From NCBI GenBank assembly GCA_044508835.1, contig JBIQHD010000003.1:186001-250000 (forward strand): a DNA stretch of 64,000 nucleotides, in the 5' to 3' direction. This document shows, in pieces, positions 54,241-63,473 of this stretch. The number at the start of each line of letters is the position of its first letter. Positions within the stretch are counted from its first letter, which is position 1. The DNA is from JAKFDI01 sp044508835. GTDB lineage: Bacteria > Pseudomonadota > Gammaproteobacteria > Burkholderiales > Burkholderiaceae_C. The notes beneath the pieces are model-generated. The model was given only the letters and a program-made list of their open reading frames with translations. It made no database searches and was not told the DNA's origin. The position numbers and the translations under genes were made by a program.

Positions 54241-55011
54241 TTAGGGGCTCGGCCCGGCCGCCGGCGCGGCGTAGGCCTGCGGGTCGAGCCGGCGCATCTC
54301 GGCCTCGATCCAGGCCTCGACGTCGCGCATCAGGTCCTCGGGCGTGCGGCCCTCGCTCGCCATCAGCGGCCCGACCGACACGTCGATCGTGCCGGGGCGC
54401 AGCAGGAAGGACTTGCGCGGCCAGCAGCGCGCCGACGTGACGGCAACCGGCAGCACCGCGGCGCCCGTGGCCACGGCCAGGCGCGTGCCGCCCGCCTTGT
54501 AGACCCCCTGGCTGCCGCGCGGCGTGCGCGTGCCCTCGGGGAACATGATGACCCAGTTGCCGTTCGCCATGTGCCGGCGGCCCTGCTCGGCCACGCGGCT
54601 CCACGCCTCGGTGCGCTTGCTGCGGTCGATGTGGATCATGTCCAGCCGCGCCATGGCCCAGCCGAAGAACGGGATGTAGAGCAGCTCGCGCTTGAACACG
54701 TAGCACAGCGGATGCGGCATCAGCCCCGGGAAGGCGAAGGTCTCCCAGGTCGACTGGTGCTTGGGCAGCACCACGACCGCGCCGGAGCGGTCGGCATGGC
54801 GCAGGTTCTCCTCGCCGACGATGCGGTGGCGCACGCCGCAGATCGTGCGCGCGCCCCAGATCGACAGCCGCAGCCAGCCGATGGTGAACCAGTACAGCCG
54901 GCTGCCGCGGATGAAGACCGAAGCGGCGAGCACCGCCATCGCGTACGGGACGACGGTGACGGCGAGGAACAGGACGAAGAGCAGCGAGCGGATCGCGGAC
55001 AGCATGGGCAT
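54241..55011 (-). CDS. plsC: lysophospholipid acyltransferase (PlsC-like)
   Basis: A 256-residue membrane acyltransferase. N-terminal hydrophobic helices (SLLFVLFLAVTVVPYAMAVL) precede the catalytic motif KHQSTWE, a form of HX4D with Glu in place of Asp that occurs in this proteobacterial group, and the acceptor motif FPEGTRTPRG. It adds the second acyl chain to lysophosphatidic acid. Start ATG 55011 overlaps the gmhB stop by one base; a second ATG two codons on is also possible. Confidence 0.9.
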   Translation of the reverse strand: MPMLSAIRSLLFVLFLAVTVVPYAMAVLAASVFIRGSRLYWFTIGWLRLSIWGARTICGVRHRIVGEENLRHADRSGAVVVLPKHQSTWETFAFPGLMPHPLCYVFKRELLYIPFFGWAMARLDMIHIDRSKRTEAWSRVAEQGRRHMANGNWVIMFPEGTRTPRGSQGVYKAGGTRLAVATGAAVLPVAVTSARCWPRKSFLLRPGTIDVSVGPLMASEGRTPEDLMRDVEAWIEAEMRRLDPQAYAAPAAGPSP

Positions 55012-55604
55012 CAGGGCGGGCCGCCCGGCACGGCGGCGCCGCGCAGCGGCGCGTCGTCCAGGATCAGCGATTCGGCGAAGGCGGCGAGGTCGGCATGCAC
55101 CGTCGTGCCCGGCACCTGCGCCGCGACGGCGGCGACCTGCGCGTCGTCCAGCGCGGCGCATTTGCCGGTGCGCACCAGATGCACCGGGCAGCCGAGCGCC
55201 GCGCCGGCCTGCAGGTCGCGCAGCGAATCGCCGACGACGGGCACCTTGGCGAGGTCGACGCCGTAGCGCGCGCCGATCTGCTGCACCAGCCCGGGCAGCG
55301 GCTTGCGGCAGTCGCAGGCCGCATCGGGCGGGTGCGGGCAGAAGAACACCGCGTCGATGCGCCCGCCCTGCTTGGCGAGCAGCTGGTTGAGCTTGGCGTG
55401 CATCGCGTTCAGCGCGCCCATGTCGAACAGCCCGCGCCCGAGCCCCGACTGGTTGGTCGCCACCACCACGTGCCAGCCCGCATGGTTGAGCCGCGCGATG
55501 GCTTCGATCGCGCCGGGGATGGGCACCCATTCGTCGGCCGACTTGACGTAGTCGTCGCGGTCCTCGTTGATGGTGCCGTCGCGGTCGAGGATGATGAGTT
55601 TCAT
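55011..55604 (-). CDS. gmhB: D-glycero-D-manno-heptose 1,7-bisphosphate 7-phosphatase
   Basis: A 197-residue HAD phosphatase. Motif I LDRDGTINED holds the nucleophile Asp, motif II VVATNQSG the Thr/Asn, and a Cys/His zinc site CPHPPDAACDCRKPLPG is diagnostic of GmhB. It makes heptose 1-phosphate for lipopolysaccharide core. It lies between glyS and plsC, an arrangement common in this group of bacteria. Confidence 0.94.
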   Translation of the reverse strand: MKLIILDRDGTINEDRDDYVKSADEWVPIPGAIEAIARLNHAGWHVVVATNQSGLGRGLFDMGALNAMHAKLNQLLAKQGGRIDAVFFCPHPPDAACDCRKPLPGLVQQIGARYGVDLAKVPVVGDSLRDLQAGAALGCPVHLVRTGKCAALDDAQVAAVAAQVPGTTVHADLAAFAESLILDDAPLRGAAVPGGPP

Positions 55605-55628
55605 GCGTGCTCGCCGGCCGATGAGGGG

Positions 55629-57728
55629 TCAGGCCGCCAGCCGGGACAAGTCGGCCACGCGGTTCATCGCCGCATGCAGCTGCGTGAGCAGCGCCAGGCG
55701 GTTGTTGCGCAGGGCCGGGTCGTCGGCGTTGACCATGACCGCGTCGAAGAACGCGTCGACCGGCGCCTTCAGCGCGGCCAGCGCCGAGAGCGACGCGGCG
55801 TGGTCGCCGCGCTCGAAGGCGGCATCGGCCCGGGGCTGCACGGCGGCCAGCGCCTCGGCCAGGGCCTGCTCCGCCGGTTCCCGCAGCAGCGCCGGGTCGA
55901 CCGCGTCGCCGCCGCCGCCCTCGGACTTGCGCAGGATGTTGCCCACGCGCTTGTTGGCGGCGGCCAGCGACGCGGCCTCGGGCAGCGCGGTGAAGCTGCG
56001 CACCGCGGCCAGGCGCCGGGGCATGTCGGCCCAGTGCGCGGGCCGCGCCTCGACCACCGCCTCGACTTCCTGGGCGCTGTAGCCGCCGTCGCGCAGGTAG
56101 CCGACCAGCCGCTCGCGCAGGAAGAGGCCGAGCTCGGCCTGCGCCTGGCCGTGGCCGGCGGGGAAGGCGTGGAAGGCCTGCGCGACCAGCTGCACCGCGT
56201 CCAGCGGCAGCTCGCGCTCGATCAGCATGCGGATCACGCCCAGCGCATGGCGGCGCAGCGCGAACGGGTCCTTGTCGCCGGTGGGCGCCTGGCCGATGCC
56301 GAACAGGCCGGCCAGCGTCTCGAGCTTGTCGGCCAGCGCCACGGCGACGCCGGCCAGGCTGCGCGGCAGCGCGTCGCCGGCGAAGCGCGGCTTGTAGTGG
56401 TCCTCGATCGCGTCGGCGATGGTGTCGGACAGGCCGTCGTGGCGGGCGTAGTAGGCGCCCATGGTGCCCTGCAGCTCGGGGAACTCGCCCACCATGTCGG
56501 TCAGCAGGTCGGCCTTGGCGAGCGTGGCGGCGCGCTCGGCATCGGCCGCCAGCGCGGCCCCGCCCAGCTGCTCGCCGATCGCGCGGGCGATGGCGCACAC
56601 CCGCGCCACGCGCTCGCCCTGCGTGCCGAGCTTGCCGTGGTAGACCACCTTGTCGAGGCCCGCCACGCGCGACTCGAGCGTCTTCCTGCGGTCCTGGTCG
56701 AAGAAGAACTTGGCGTCGGCCAGGCGCGGGCGCACCACGCGCTCGTTGCCTTCGATCACCCGGCCCGGGTCCGCCGGGCTGATGTTGCTCACGATCAGGA
56801 ACTTGTTCGTCAGCTGGCCGGCGGCGTCGAGCAGCGGGAAGTACTTCTGGTTGGCCTTCATCGTGAGGATGAGGCATTCGGGCGGCACCTCGAGGAACTC
56901 GGGCTCGAAGCGGCACAGCAGCACGTTGGGCCGCTCGACCAGCGCCGTCACCTCGTCGAGCAGCGCGGCGTCCTCGATGGGCGCGAGGCCCTCGCGGCCG
57001 GCGGCCGCGTGGAGCTGGCGCACGATCTCGGCATGGCGCGCGCCGAAGCTCGCGATCACCGCACCCTGCTCCTGCAGCTGGCGCGCGTAGTGGTCGGCGT
57101 CCTGCAGCACCACCGGGTCCATCGGCGCCTCGAAGCGGTGGCCCTGCGTCTCGCGCCCCGCCCGCAGGCCGAGCGCGGTGACGTTCACCACGTCGGCGCC
57201 GTGCAGCGCCACCAGCCGGTGCGCCGGGCGCACGAAGTTCACGCTGGTCCAGCCGTCGGCGAGCTGGTACTGCATCACCTTCGGGATCGGCAGCCGGGCG
57301 ATGGCCTCGTCCAGCGCCTTCTGCAGGCCGTCGGCCAGCATCGCGCCGTGGGCGACGCTGTCGAGGAACAGCGCCTCGGCCTTGCCGTCGACCTGCCGGC
57401 GCAGGCCGGGCACGGCCGACGCATCGGCGCCGAGCGCCGCCAGCTTCTTGAGCAGCGCCGGCGTCGGCTGGCCGTCGGCGGTGAGCGCCACCGCCACCGG
57501 CATCAGCTTGTGCGACACCGCCTTGTCCTCGGCCTGCGCCCGCACCGCGCTCACGTGCGCGGCCAGCCGCCGCGGCGAGGCGAAGGGCGTGACCGCCGAA
57601 TGTCCGGTCGCGAGCCCTTGCGCCTTCAACCCTTCGAACAGGCCATGGGCGAAAGCCTCGCCCAGCTTCTTCAGCGCCTTGGGCGGCAGTTCCTCGACGA
57701 AGAGTTCGACCAGCAGGTTCTTGGTCAT
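55629..57728 (-). CDS. glyS: glycine-tRNA ligase, beta subunit
   Basis: A 699-residue beta subunit. The start LLVELFVEELPPKALKKLGE is the family hallmark, with MKANQKYFPLLD and FALRRHALGVIRMLIE in the middle and the anticodon-binding region at the end. It charges tRNA-Gly together with GlyQ as an alpha2beta2 enzyme. Start ATG 57728 follows the glyQ stop by two bases, so the subunits are co-translated. Confidence 0.96.
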   Translation of the reverse strand: MTKNLLVELFVEELPPKALKKLGEAFAHGLFEGLKAQGLATGHSAVTPFASPRRLAAHVSAVRAQAEDKAVSHKLMPVAVALTADGQPTPALLKKLAALGADASAVPGLRRQVDGKAEALFLDSVAHGAMLADGLQKALDEAIARLPIPKVMQYQLADGWTSVNFVRPAHRLVALHGADVVNVTALGLRAGRETQGHRFEAPMDPVVLQDADHYARQLQEQGAVIASFGARHAEIVRQLHAAAGREGLAPIEDAALLDEVTALVERPNVLLCRFEPEFLEVPPECLILTMKANQKYFPLLDAAGQLTNKFLIVSNISPADPGRVIEGNERVVRPRLADAKFFFDQDRRKTLESRVAGLDKVVYHGKLGTQGERVARVCAIARAIGEQLGGAALAADAERAATLAKADLLTDMVGEFPELQGTMGAYYARHDGLSDTIADAIEDHYKPRFAGDALPRSLAGVAVALADKLETLAGLFGIGQAPTGDKDPFALRRHALGVIRMLIERELPLDAVQLVAQAFHAFPAGHGQAQAELGLFLRERLVGYLRDGGYSAQEVEAVVEARPAHWADMPRRLAAVRSFTALPEAASLAAANKRVGNILRKSEGGGGDAVDPALLREPAEQALAEALAAVQPRADAAFERGDHAASLSALAALKAPVDAFFDAVMVNADDPALRNNRLALLTQLHAAMNRVADLSRLAA

Positions 57729-57730
57729 GG

Positions 57731-58660
<930 letters not shown>

Positions 58661-58709
58661 GGCGTGATGAGATGCGAAGGGCGCCCCGGGCGCCGCGGAG
58701 CCGACGATT

Positions 58710-60221
58710 CTAGGGTCGGGGGTCGCGCCGCAGCAGCAGCGGCAGGCCCGCGCCCAGCAGCGCGAGCGGCCACAGCCCGAACGCCGACGCCCAGCGCGCG
58801 AAGGGCGTGAGCCCCGCGCGGCCCTGCACGCTCGCTTCCAGCACGCCGCGCGTGTAGGGCGGCAGGCTCTCGCTCACCGCTCCGCGGTGGTCGATGACCG
58901 CGGTGGCGCCGGTGTTGGTGGCGCGCAGCATCGGCCGCTCGAATTCCAGCGCGCGCATGCGCGAGATGTTCAGGTGCTGCGCCACGGCGATGGTGTCGCC
59001 GAACCAGCCGATGTTGCTCAGGTTCACGAGCACCGTGGGGGCGCGCGCCGCGTCGGCGAAGCCGGCGGCGATCTCCTCGCCGAAGAGGTCCTCGTAGCAG
59101 ATGTTCGGCGCCACGCGCTCGGCGTCGACCGCGAAAGGCGGCGCGCCGAGCGGCCCGCGCTCGAAGTCGCCCAGCGGGATGTCCATCATCTGCGTGAACC
59201 AGCGGAAGCCCGTGGGGATGAACTCGCCGAAGGGCACGAGGTGGTGCTTGTCGTAGCGGTAGCCGGCCCCGCCCGGCGCGATGCCGACGACCGAGTTGGT
59301 GTAGCCGCCGTCGTGGTCGCCGAGCGGCATGCCGAAGAGCACGTAGGCCTCGCCGTCGGCGAAGCGGCGCTTCAGCTCGTCCCACAGGCCGGGGGGCAGC
59401 TGCTGCGGGAAGAACGGCACGGCGGTCTCGGGCGCGACGACGAGGCGGGTGCGCGCCTGCAGCAGCTGCTGCACGTGCCACTCGAAGGCGGCGGCCTGGT
59501 GCTCGGAGGCGAACTTCTCCTCCTGCGGGATGTTGCCCTGCAGCAGGGTCACGCCGAGCGTGCCCGTGGGCTGCGTGAAGACCGGCGCCGGCGCGAACGC
59601 CAGCGCCGCCAGCACCAGCGCCGTGCCCGCCGCCGCGCCGGCGAAGCGCCGCGGCCCGGCGCCCCAGCTCAGGGCCACCCAGGCCGCCAGCGCCGCGGCG
59701 GCGAAGCCGATGCCGTACACGCCCACCCACGGCGCGAGGCGCGCGAGCGGCGCGTCGACCTGCGCATAGCCCGAGGCCACCCACGGGAAGCCGGTGAAGA
59801 CCACCCCGCGCGCCAGCTCGGCCAGCAGCCACAGCGCCGCGAACAGCAGGGCGTCGCGCCAGGGCACGCCGCGGCGCCAGCGGGCGAAGCCGGCCATCGC
59901 CGCGGCGAGATACAGCGAGAGGAAGGCGGCGAGCGCCCCCACCGCCAGCACCGCCATCCAGGCCGGCAGCCCGCCGTAGCGGTGCAGGCTGACGAACAGC
60001 CACCAGGTGCCGGCCGCCAGCCAGGCCGTGCCGAACGCCCAGCCGAGCAGCGCGGCCCGTCGCGGCGAGGCCGCCGCGACGGCGGCCGCCAGCCCCGCGA
60101 CGGCCAGGAGGTGGACGGCCCACCACTGCGTGTGCACGAAGACCAGCGTCTGCAGCGCGCCCGCGGCCGCCGGCGGCAGCACGTCGAGCACGAGCGGGCG
60201 GCGCCGGGGCGGCGCGGCCAT
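58710..60221 (-). CDS. lnt: apolipoprotein N-acyltransferase
   Basis: A 503-residue inner-membrane enzyme. About six N-terminal helices precede a nitrilase-like periplasmic domain with the triad Glu in VVAPETAVPFF, Lys in YRYDKHHLVPFGE and Cys in PNICYEDLFGEE. It adds the third acyl chain to lipoproteins, which would include the HmuY-like protein in this window. Start ATG 60221 overlaps the corC stop by one base. Confidence 0.95.
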   Translation of the reverse strand: MAAPPRRRPLVLDVLPPAAAGALQTLVFVHTQWWAVHLLAVAGLAAAVAAASPRRAALLGWAFGTAWLAAGTWWLFVSLHRYGGLPAWMAVLAVGALAAFLSLYLAAAMAGFARWRRGVPWRDALLFAALWLLAELARGVVFTGFPWVASGYAQVDAPLARLAPWVGVYGIGFAAAALAAWVALSWGAGPRRFAGAAAGTALVLAALAFAPAPVFTQPTGTLGVTLLQGNIPQEEKFASEHQAAAFEWHVQQLLQARTRLVVAPETAVPFFPQQLPPGLWDELKRRFADGEAYVLFGMPLGDHDGGYTNSVVGIAPGGAGYRYDKHHLVPFGEFIPTGFRWFTQMMDIPLGDFERGPLGAPPFAVDAERVAPNICYEDLFGEEIAAGFADAARAPTVLVNLSNIGWFGDTIAVAQHLNISRMRALEFERPMLRATNTGATAVIDHRGAVSESLPPYTRGVLEASVQGRAGLTPFARWASAFGLWPLALLGAGLPLLLRRDPRP

Positions 60222-61117
60222 CAGCCGGCTTCGTCCCCGCCGCCCTCGGGCTCGGGCGCGGGCGTCACCTTGAACCACTTGACGGCGCCGCCGCGGGCCA
60301 GCATCACGTTGAACAGCAGCCCGCCCACGGCGACCGATTCGCCGCGGCGCGGCACGCGGCCCATCTCGTGGGCGACGAGGCCGCCGATGGTGTCGAACTC
60401 GTCGGCCGGGAGCTGCACGCCGAAGGCCTCGTTGACGGCGGCGATCTCGGCGTCGCCGGCCACGCGGTGGCTGCCGTCGGCCAGCGTGTAGATGCTGGTG
60501 TCGCGGTCCTTCTCGTCGAACTCGTCCTCGATCTCGCCGACGATCTCCTCCAGCACGTCCTCGATGGTGATGAGCCCGGCGGTGTTGCCGAACTCGTCGA
60601 TGACGATGGCGAGGTGGTTGCGGTTGGAGCGGAAGTCGCGCAGCAGCTCGTTCAGCCCCTTCGATTCGGGCACGAAGACCGCCGGGCGCAGCAGGGTGCG
60701 CAGGTTCAGCCCGGGCGAGCGCTGCAGCTTGAGCAGGTCCTTCGCCATCAGGATGCCGATGATGTTGTCGCGCTTGCCGTCGTACACCGGGAAGCGCGAA
60801 TGCGCGGTGGAGATCACCAGGCGCAGCAGCTCGTCGTACGGCGCGTCGATGTCCAGCAGGTCCATGCGCGGCGCCGCCACCATCGCGTCGCCGGCCGTGA
60901 GGTCGGCCATGCGGATCACGCCCTCGAGCATCATGCGCGACTCGGGCTCGATCAGCTCGCGCCGCTCCGCCTCGGCGAGGGATTCGATCAGGTCGTCCTT
61001 GGAATCGGGGGTGGGCGAGACGAGTTCGACGAGGCGCTGGAACAGGTTGCGCTTGTCGGCGGGCGGCGCGGGCCGCTCGCCCGGCCGGGATCGGCCACTT
61101 GTGTGAGGTTCTGACAC
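60221..61117 (-). CDS. corC: CorC/HlyC-family CBS-domain protein
   Basis: A 298-residue cytoplasmic protein. Two CBS domains (about 65-185) include VMVAAPRMDLLDI-like and IIGILMAKDLLKL segments, followed by a transporter-associated domain ending VKWFKVTP. CorC is linked to magnesium and cobalt handling, and its place before lnt is widely conserved. The start is GTG 61117; no ATG is in a better place. Its promoter must lie in the 200 bases divergent from the COG0523 gene. Confidence 0.92.
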   Translation of the reverse strand: MSEPHTSGRSRPGERPAPPADKRNLFQRLVELVSPTPDSKDDLIESLAEAERRELIEPESRMMLEGVIRMADLTAGDAMVAAPRMDLLDIDAPYDELLRLVISTAHSRFPVYDGKRDNIIGILMAKDLLKLQRSPGLNLRTLLRPAVFVPESKGLNELLRDFRSNRNHLAIVIDEFGNTAGLITIEDVLEEIVGEIEDEFDEKDRDTSIYTLADGSHRVAGDAEIAAVNEAFGVQLPADEFDTIGGLVAHEMGRVPRRGESVAVGGLLFNVMLARGGAVKWFKVTPAPEPEGGGDEAG

Positions 61118-61328
61118 GGTTCGCCAGGGCGATGGAACGCAGGAAGGGGCAGCTTAACCCGAACGCCCGGGCCGCCCCGCGGCGGCGCCCGGCGCCGGCC
61201 GGCCGCGTCCGCGGCGCGGCTTGACAGATGTGCTAGCTTGCGATGTTGCGCGGCGGCCCCATATGTCCGCATTCGCGCCGACACGCTCCGGCCGCCCGGC
61301 GCGGCGGCCCCCAACCCACGGATTCGTC

Positions 61329-62387
61329 ATGGCACAGGCACAAGGTCTCATTCCCGCAACCATCCTCACCGGCTTCCTCGGCTCCGGCAAGACCACCCTG
61401 CTCAAGCGCGTGCTCACCGAGGCGCACGGCCAGAAGATCGCCGTCATCGAGAACGAGTTCGGCGACGAGAACATCGACAACGAGATCCTGGTGCAGGACT
61501 CGAAGGAGCAGATCATCCAGCTCAACAACGGCTGCGTGTGCTGCACCATCCGCGAGGACCTGCGCACCACGCTGTCCGACCTGGCGGCGAAGCGGCGCAA
61601 GGGCGAGCTCGACTTCGACCGCGTGGTGATCGAGACCACGGGCCTGGCCGACCCCGGCCCGGTGGCGCAGACCTTCTTCATGGACGACGAGATCGCCGAG
61701 AGCTACCTGCTCGACTCCATCCTGACCCTGGTGGACGCCAAGCACGGCGACCAGCAGCTCGATTCGCGCCAGGAGGCGCGCCGGCAGGTGGGCTTCGCCG
61801 ACCAGATCTTCATCAGCAAGGCCGACCTGGTGGACGAGCCGGCCGTCGACGCCCTGGCCCACCGCGTCAAGCACATGAACCCGCGCGCCCCGCAGCGCCG
61901 GGTCAACTTCGGCGACGTGGCGATCTCCGAGGTGTTCGACCTCAAGGGCTTCAACCTCAACGCCAAGCTCGACATCGACCCCGAGTTCCTGAAGGCCGAC
62001 GCGCACGACCACGGCCATGCGCACCACGACCATGACCACGATCACGAACATGGCGAACACTGCGACCACCCGCACCACCACCATCACGACGACGACGTGA
62101 AGTCCTTCGTCTTCCGCTCGGACCGGCCCTTCAACGCCGCCAAGCTCGAGGACTTCCTCGGCTCGGTGGTGCAGGTCTACGGCCCCAAGCTGCTGCGCTA
62201 CAAGGGCGTGCTCCACATGAAGGGCACCGACCGCAAGGTGATCTTCCAGGGCGTGCACCAGCTCATGGGCAGCGACCTCGGCCCGAAGTGGATGCCCGGC
62301 GAGAAGAAGGGCAGCAAGATGGTCTTCATCGGCCTGGACCTGCCCCGCGACGTGTTCGAGCAGGGGCTCGAACAGTGCCTCGCCTGA
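61329..62387 (+). CDS. COG0523 (CobW-like) metal chaperone GTPase with His-rich segment
   Basis: A 352-residue G3E GTPase. Walker A GFLGSGKT (15-22), the metal motif GCVCC (68-72), ISKADLVD for base recognition and a C-terminal CobW_C domain are present. A segment at about 224-258 has more than a dozen His with Asp, a probable zinc store or binding arm. Such proteins deliver zinc or other metals to client enzymes. ATG 61329 is preferred to an in-frame TTG at 61221, as conserved sequence begins there. A TTGACA at 61221-61226 could be a -35 box, with only a weak -10. The gene lies 168 bases before a DksA that lacks most zinc Cys. Confidence 0.92.
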   Translation: MAQAQGLIPATILTGFLGSGKTTLLKRVLTEAHGQKIAVIENEFGDENIDNEILVQDSKEQIIQLNNGCVCCTIREDLRTTLSDLAAKRRKGELDFDRVVIETTGLADPGPVAQTFFMDDEIAESYLLDSILTLVDAKHGDQQLDSRQEARRQVGFADQIFISKADLVDEPAVDALAHRVKHMNPRAPQRRVNFGDVAISEVFDLKGFNLNAKLDIDPEFLKADAHDHGHAHHDHDHDHEHGEHCDHPHHHHHDDDVKSFVFRSDRPFNAAKLEDFLGSVVQVYGPKLLRYKGVLHMKGTDRKVIFQGVHQLMGSDLGPKWMPGEKKGSKMVFIGLDLPRDVFEQGLEQCLA

Positions 62388-62555
62388 CGCTTTCGAACGC
62401 GTCCGAAACGCTTTTCCGGCAGTGAGACCGAAGCGCGAAATACGCCGCGGCATCACGAAGGGCAACGTGGCTACAATCCGCCGCGCCCAAATCCGCCCCG
62501 GCAGCGAAGCTGGCGGGAACCGAGCGGGTCCGACCCGCCGTTGCAGGAGAGCGAC

Positions 62556-63419
62556 GTGAGCAAAATCCCGGCCAAGAAGGCCCCCGCGAAGAAGCCGGCG
62601 GCAAAGGCCGCGGCACCGGCGAAGCCGGCCGTGAAGGGCGCAGCGAAGGCGCGCGCCACGCCCACGGCCAAGCCCGCCGCCAAGGCGGCGCCCGCCCCGG
62701 CCAAGCCGGAACGCCGCCCCGCGCCGAAGGCCGCGGCCGAGGCGCCGGCGCCCGTCGCGCCCCCCCCGGCCGAGGAAACCGCCGCGGCCGCCGCCCCTGT
62801 GGTCAAATCGCGCGCCCCGCGCAGCACCCGCAGCGCGCCCCCTCCCCCGCCCGCGGCGCCCCTGCCGCCGGCCACCTCCAGATTCGCCGACCGGTTCGCG
62901 CCGCCGCGGCCTCCCACCCGACAGATGAACAACTTGGCAGTCGACACCCCGAAGCACGCACACAAGGCCGACCCGAAGCTGGCCAACGCCTGGAAGGCCA
63001 AGGCCGGCAAGGACCTCAGCGAGGCCGAGCTGATGGCCATGCCCGAGAGCGAGTACATGAACGACAAGCAGCTCGACTTCTTCCGCGGGCGGCTGCAGGC
63101 GCTCAAGGACGACCTGCTGTCCAACGCCGGCGAGACCACCGAGCACCTGCGCGAGGACACCTCCATCGTGCCCGACCCGGCCGACCGCGCCACGATCGAG
63201 GAGGAGCACGCGCTCGAGCTGCGCACCCGCGACCGCGAGCGCAAGCTGCTCAAGAAGATCTCGCAGTCGCTCGCGCGCATCGACGCCGGCGACTATGGTT
63301 TCTGTGATGAAACCGGCGAACCCATCGGCCTCGGGCGCTTGATCGCACGGCCCACGGCTACACTGTCCCTCGAAGCGCAGCAGCGGCGCGAGATGAAGCA
63401 GAAGATGTTCGGCGACTGA
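62556..63419 (+). CDS. dksA: DksA-family RNA polymerase regulator with histone-H1-like N-terminal tail and reduced zinc site
   Basis: 287 residues. The first ~120 are a Lys/Ala/Pro-rich tail (KKAPAKKPAAKAAAPAKPA) like histone H1; a normal DksA of about 164 residues follows from Met at 62925. The coiled-coil tip region (ATIEEEHALELRTRDRERKL) is intact. The zinc finger has one Cys only: GFCDETGEPIG and TATLSLEAQ, where four would bind zinc. GTG 62556 is chosen because GGAGA stands before it; ATG 62925 would give the short form. A -10-like TACAAT is at 62472-62477. DksA with ppGpp tunes rRNA and stress promoters. Confidence 0.85.
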   Translation: MSKIPAKKAPAKKPAAKAAAPAKPAVKGAAKARATPTAKPAAKAAPAPAKPERRPAPKAAAEAPAPVAPPPAEETAAAAAPVVKSRAPRSTRSAPPPPPAAPLPPATSRFADRFAPPRPPTRQMNNLAVDTPKHAHKADPKLANAWKAKAGKDLSEAELMAMPESEYMNDKQLDFFRGRLQALKDDLLSNAGETTEHLREDTSIVPDPADRATIEEEHALELRTRDRERKLLKKISQSLARIDAGDYGFCDETGEPIGLGRLIARPTATLSLEAQQRREMKQKMFGD

Positions 63420-63473
63420 CCCGGGCCGCGGACGTCGCCCCGGCGCCTGCCCCGCTCAAGCCGTCCTCTCGAC

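Noticed and set aside
61221..61328. N-terminal extension of the COG0523 GTPase from a TTG
   Set aside because: The added residues are Arg/Pro-rich and unlike the family, whose conserved part begins a few residues after ATG 61329; the TTG is better read as part of a TTGACA promoter box.
62388..62470. Possible terminator after the COG0523 gene (CTTTCGAACG followed by CGAAACGCTTTT)
   Set aside because: The stem would be five base pairs with mismatches outside it, too weak to call.
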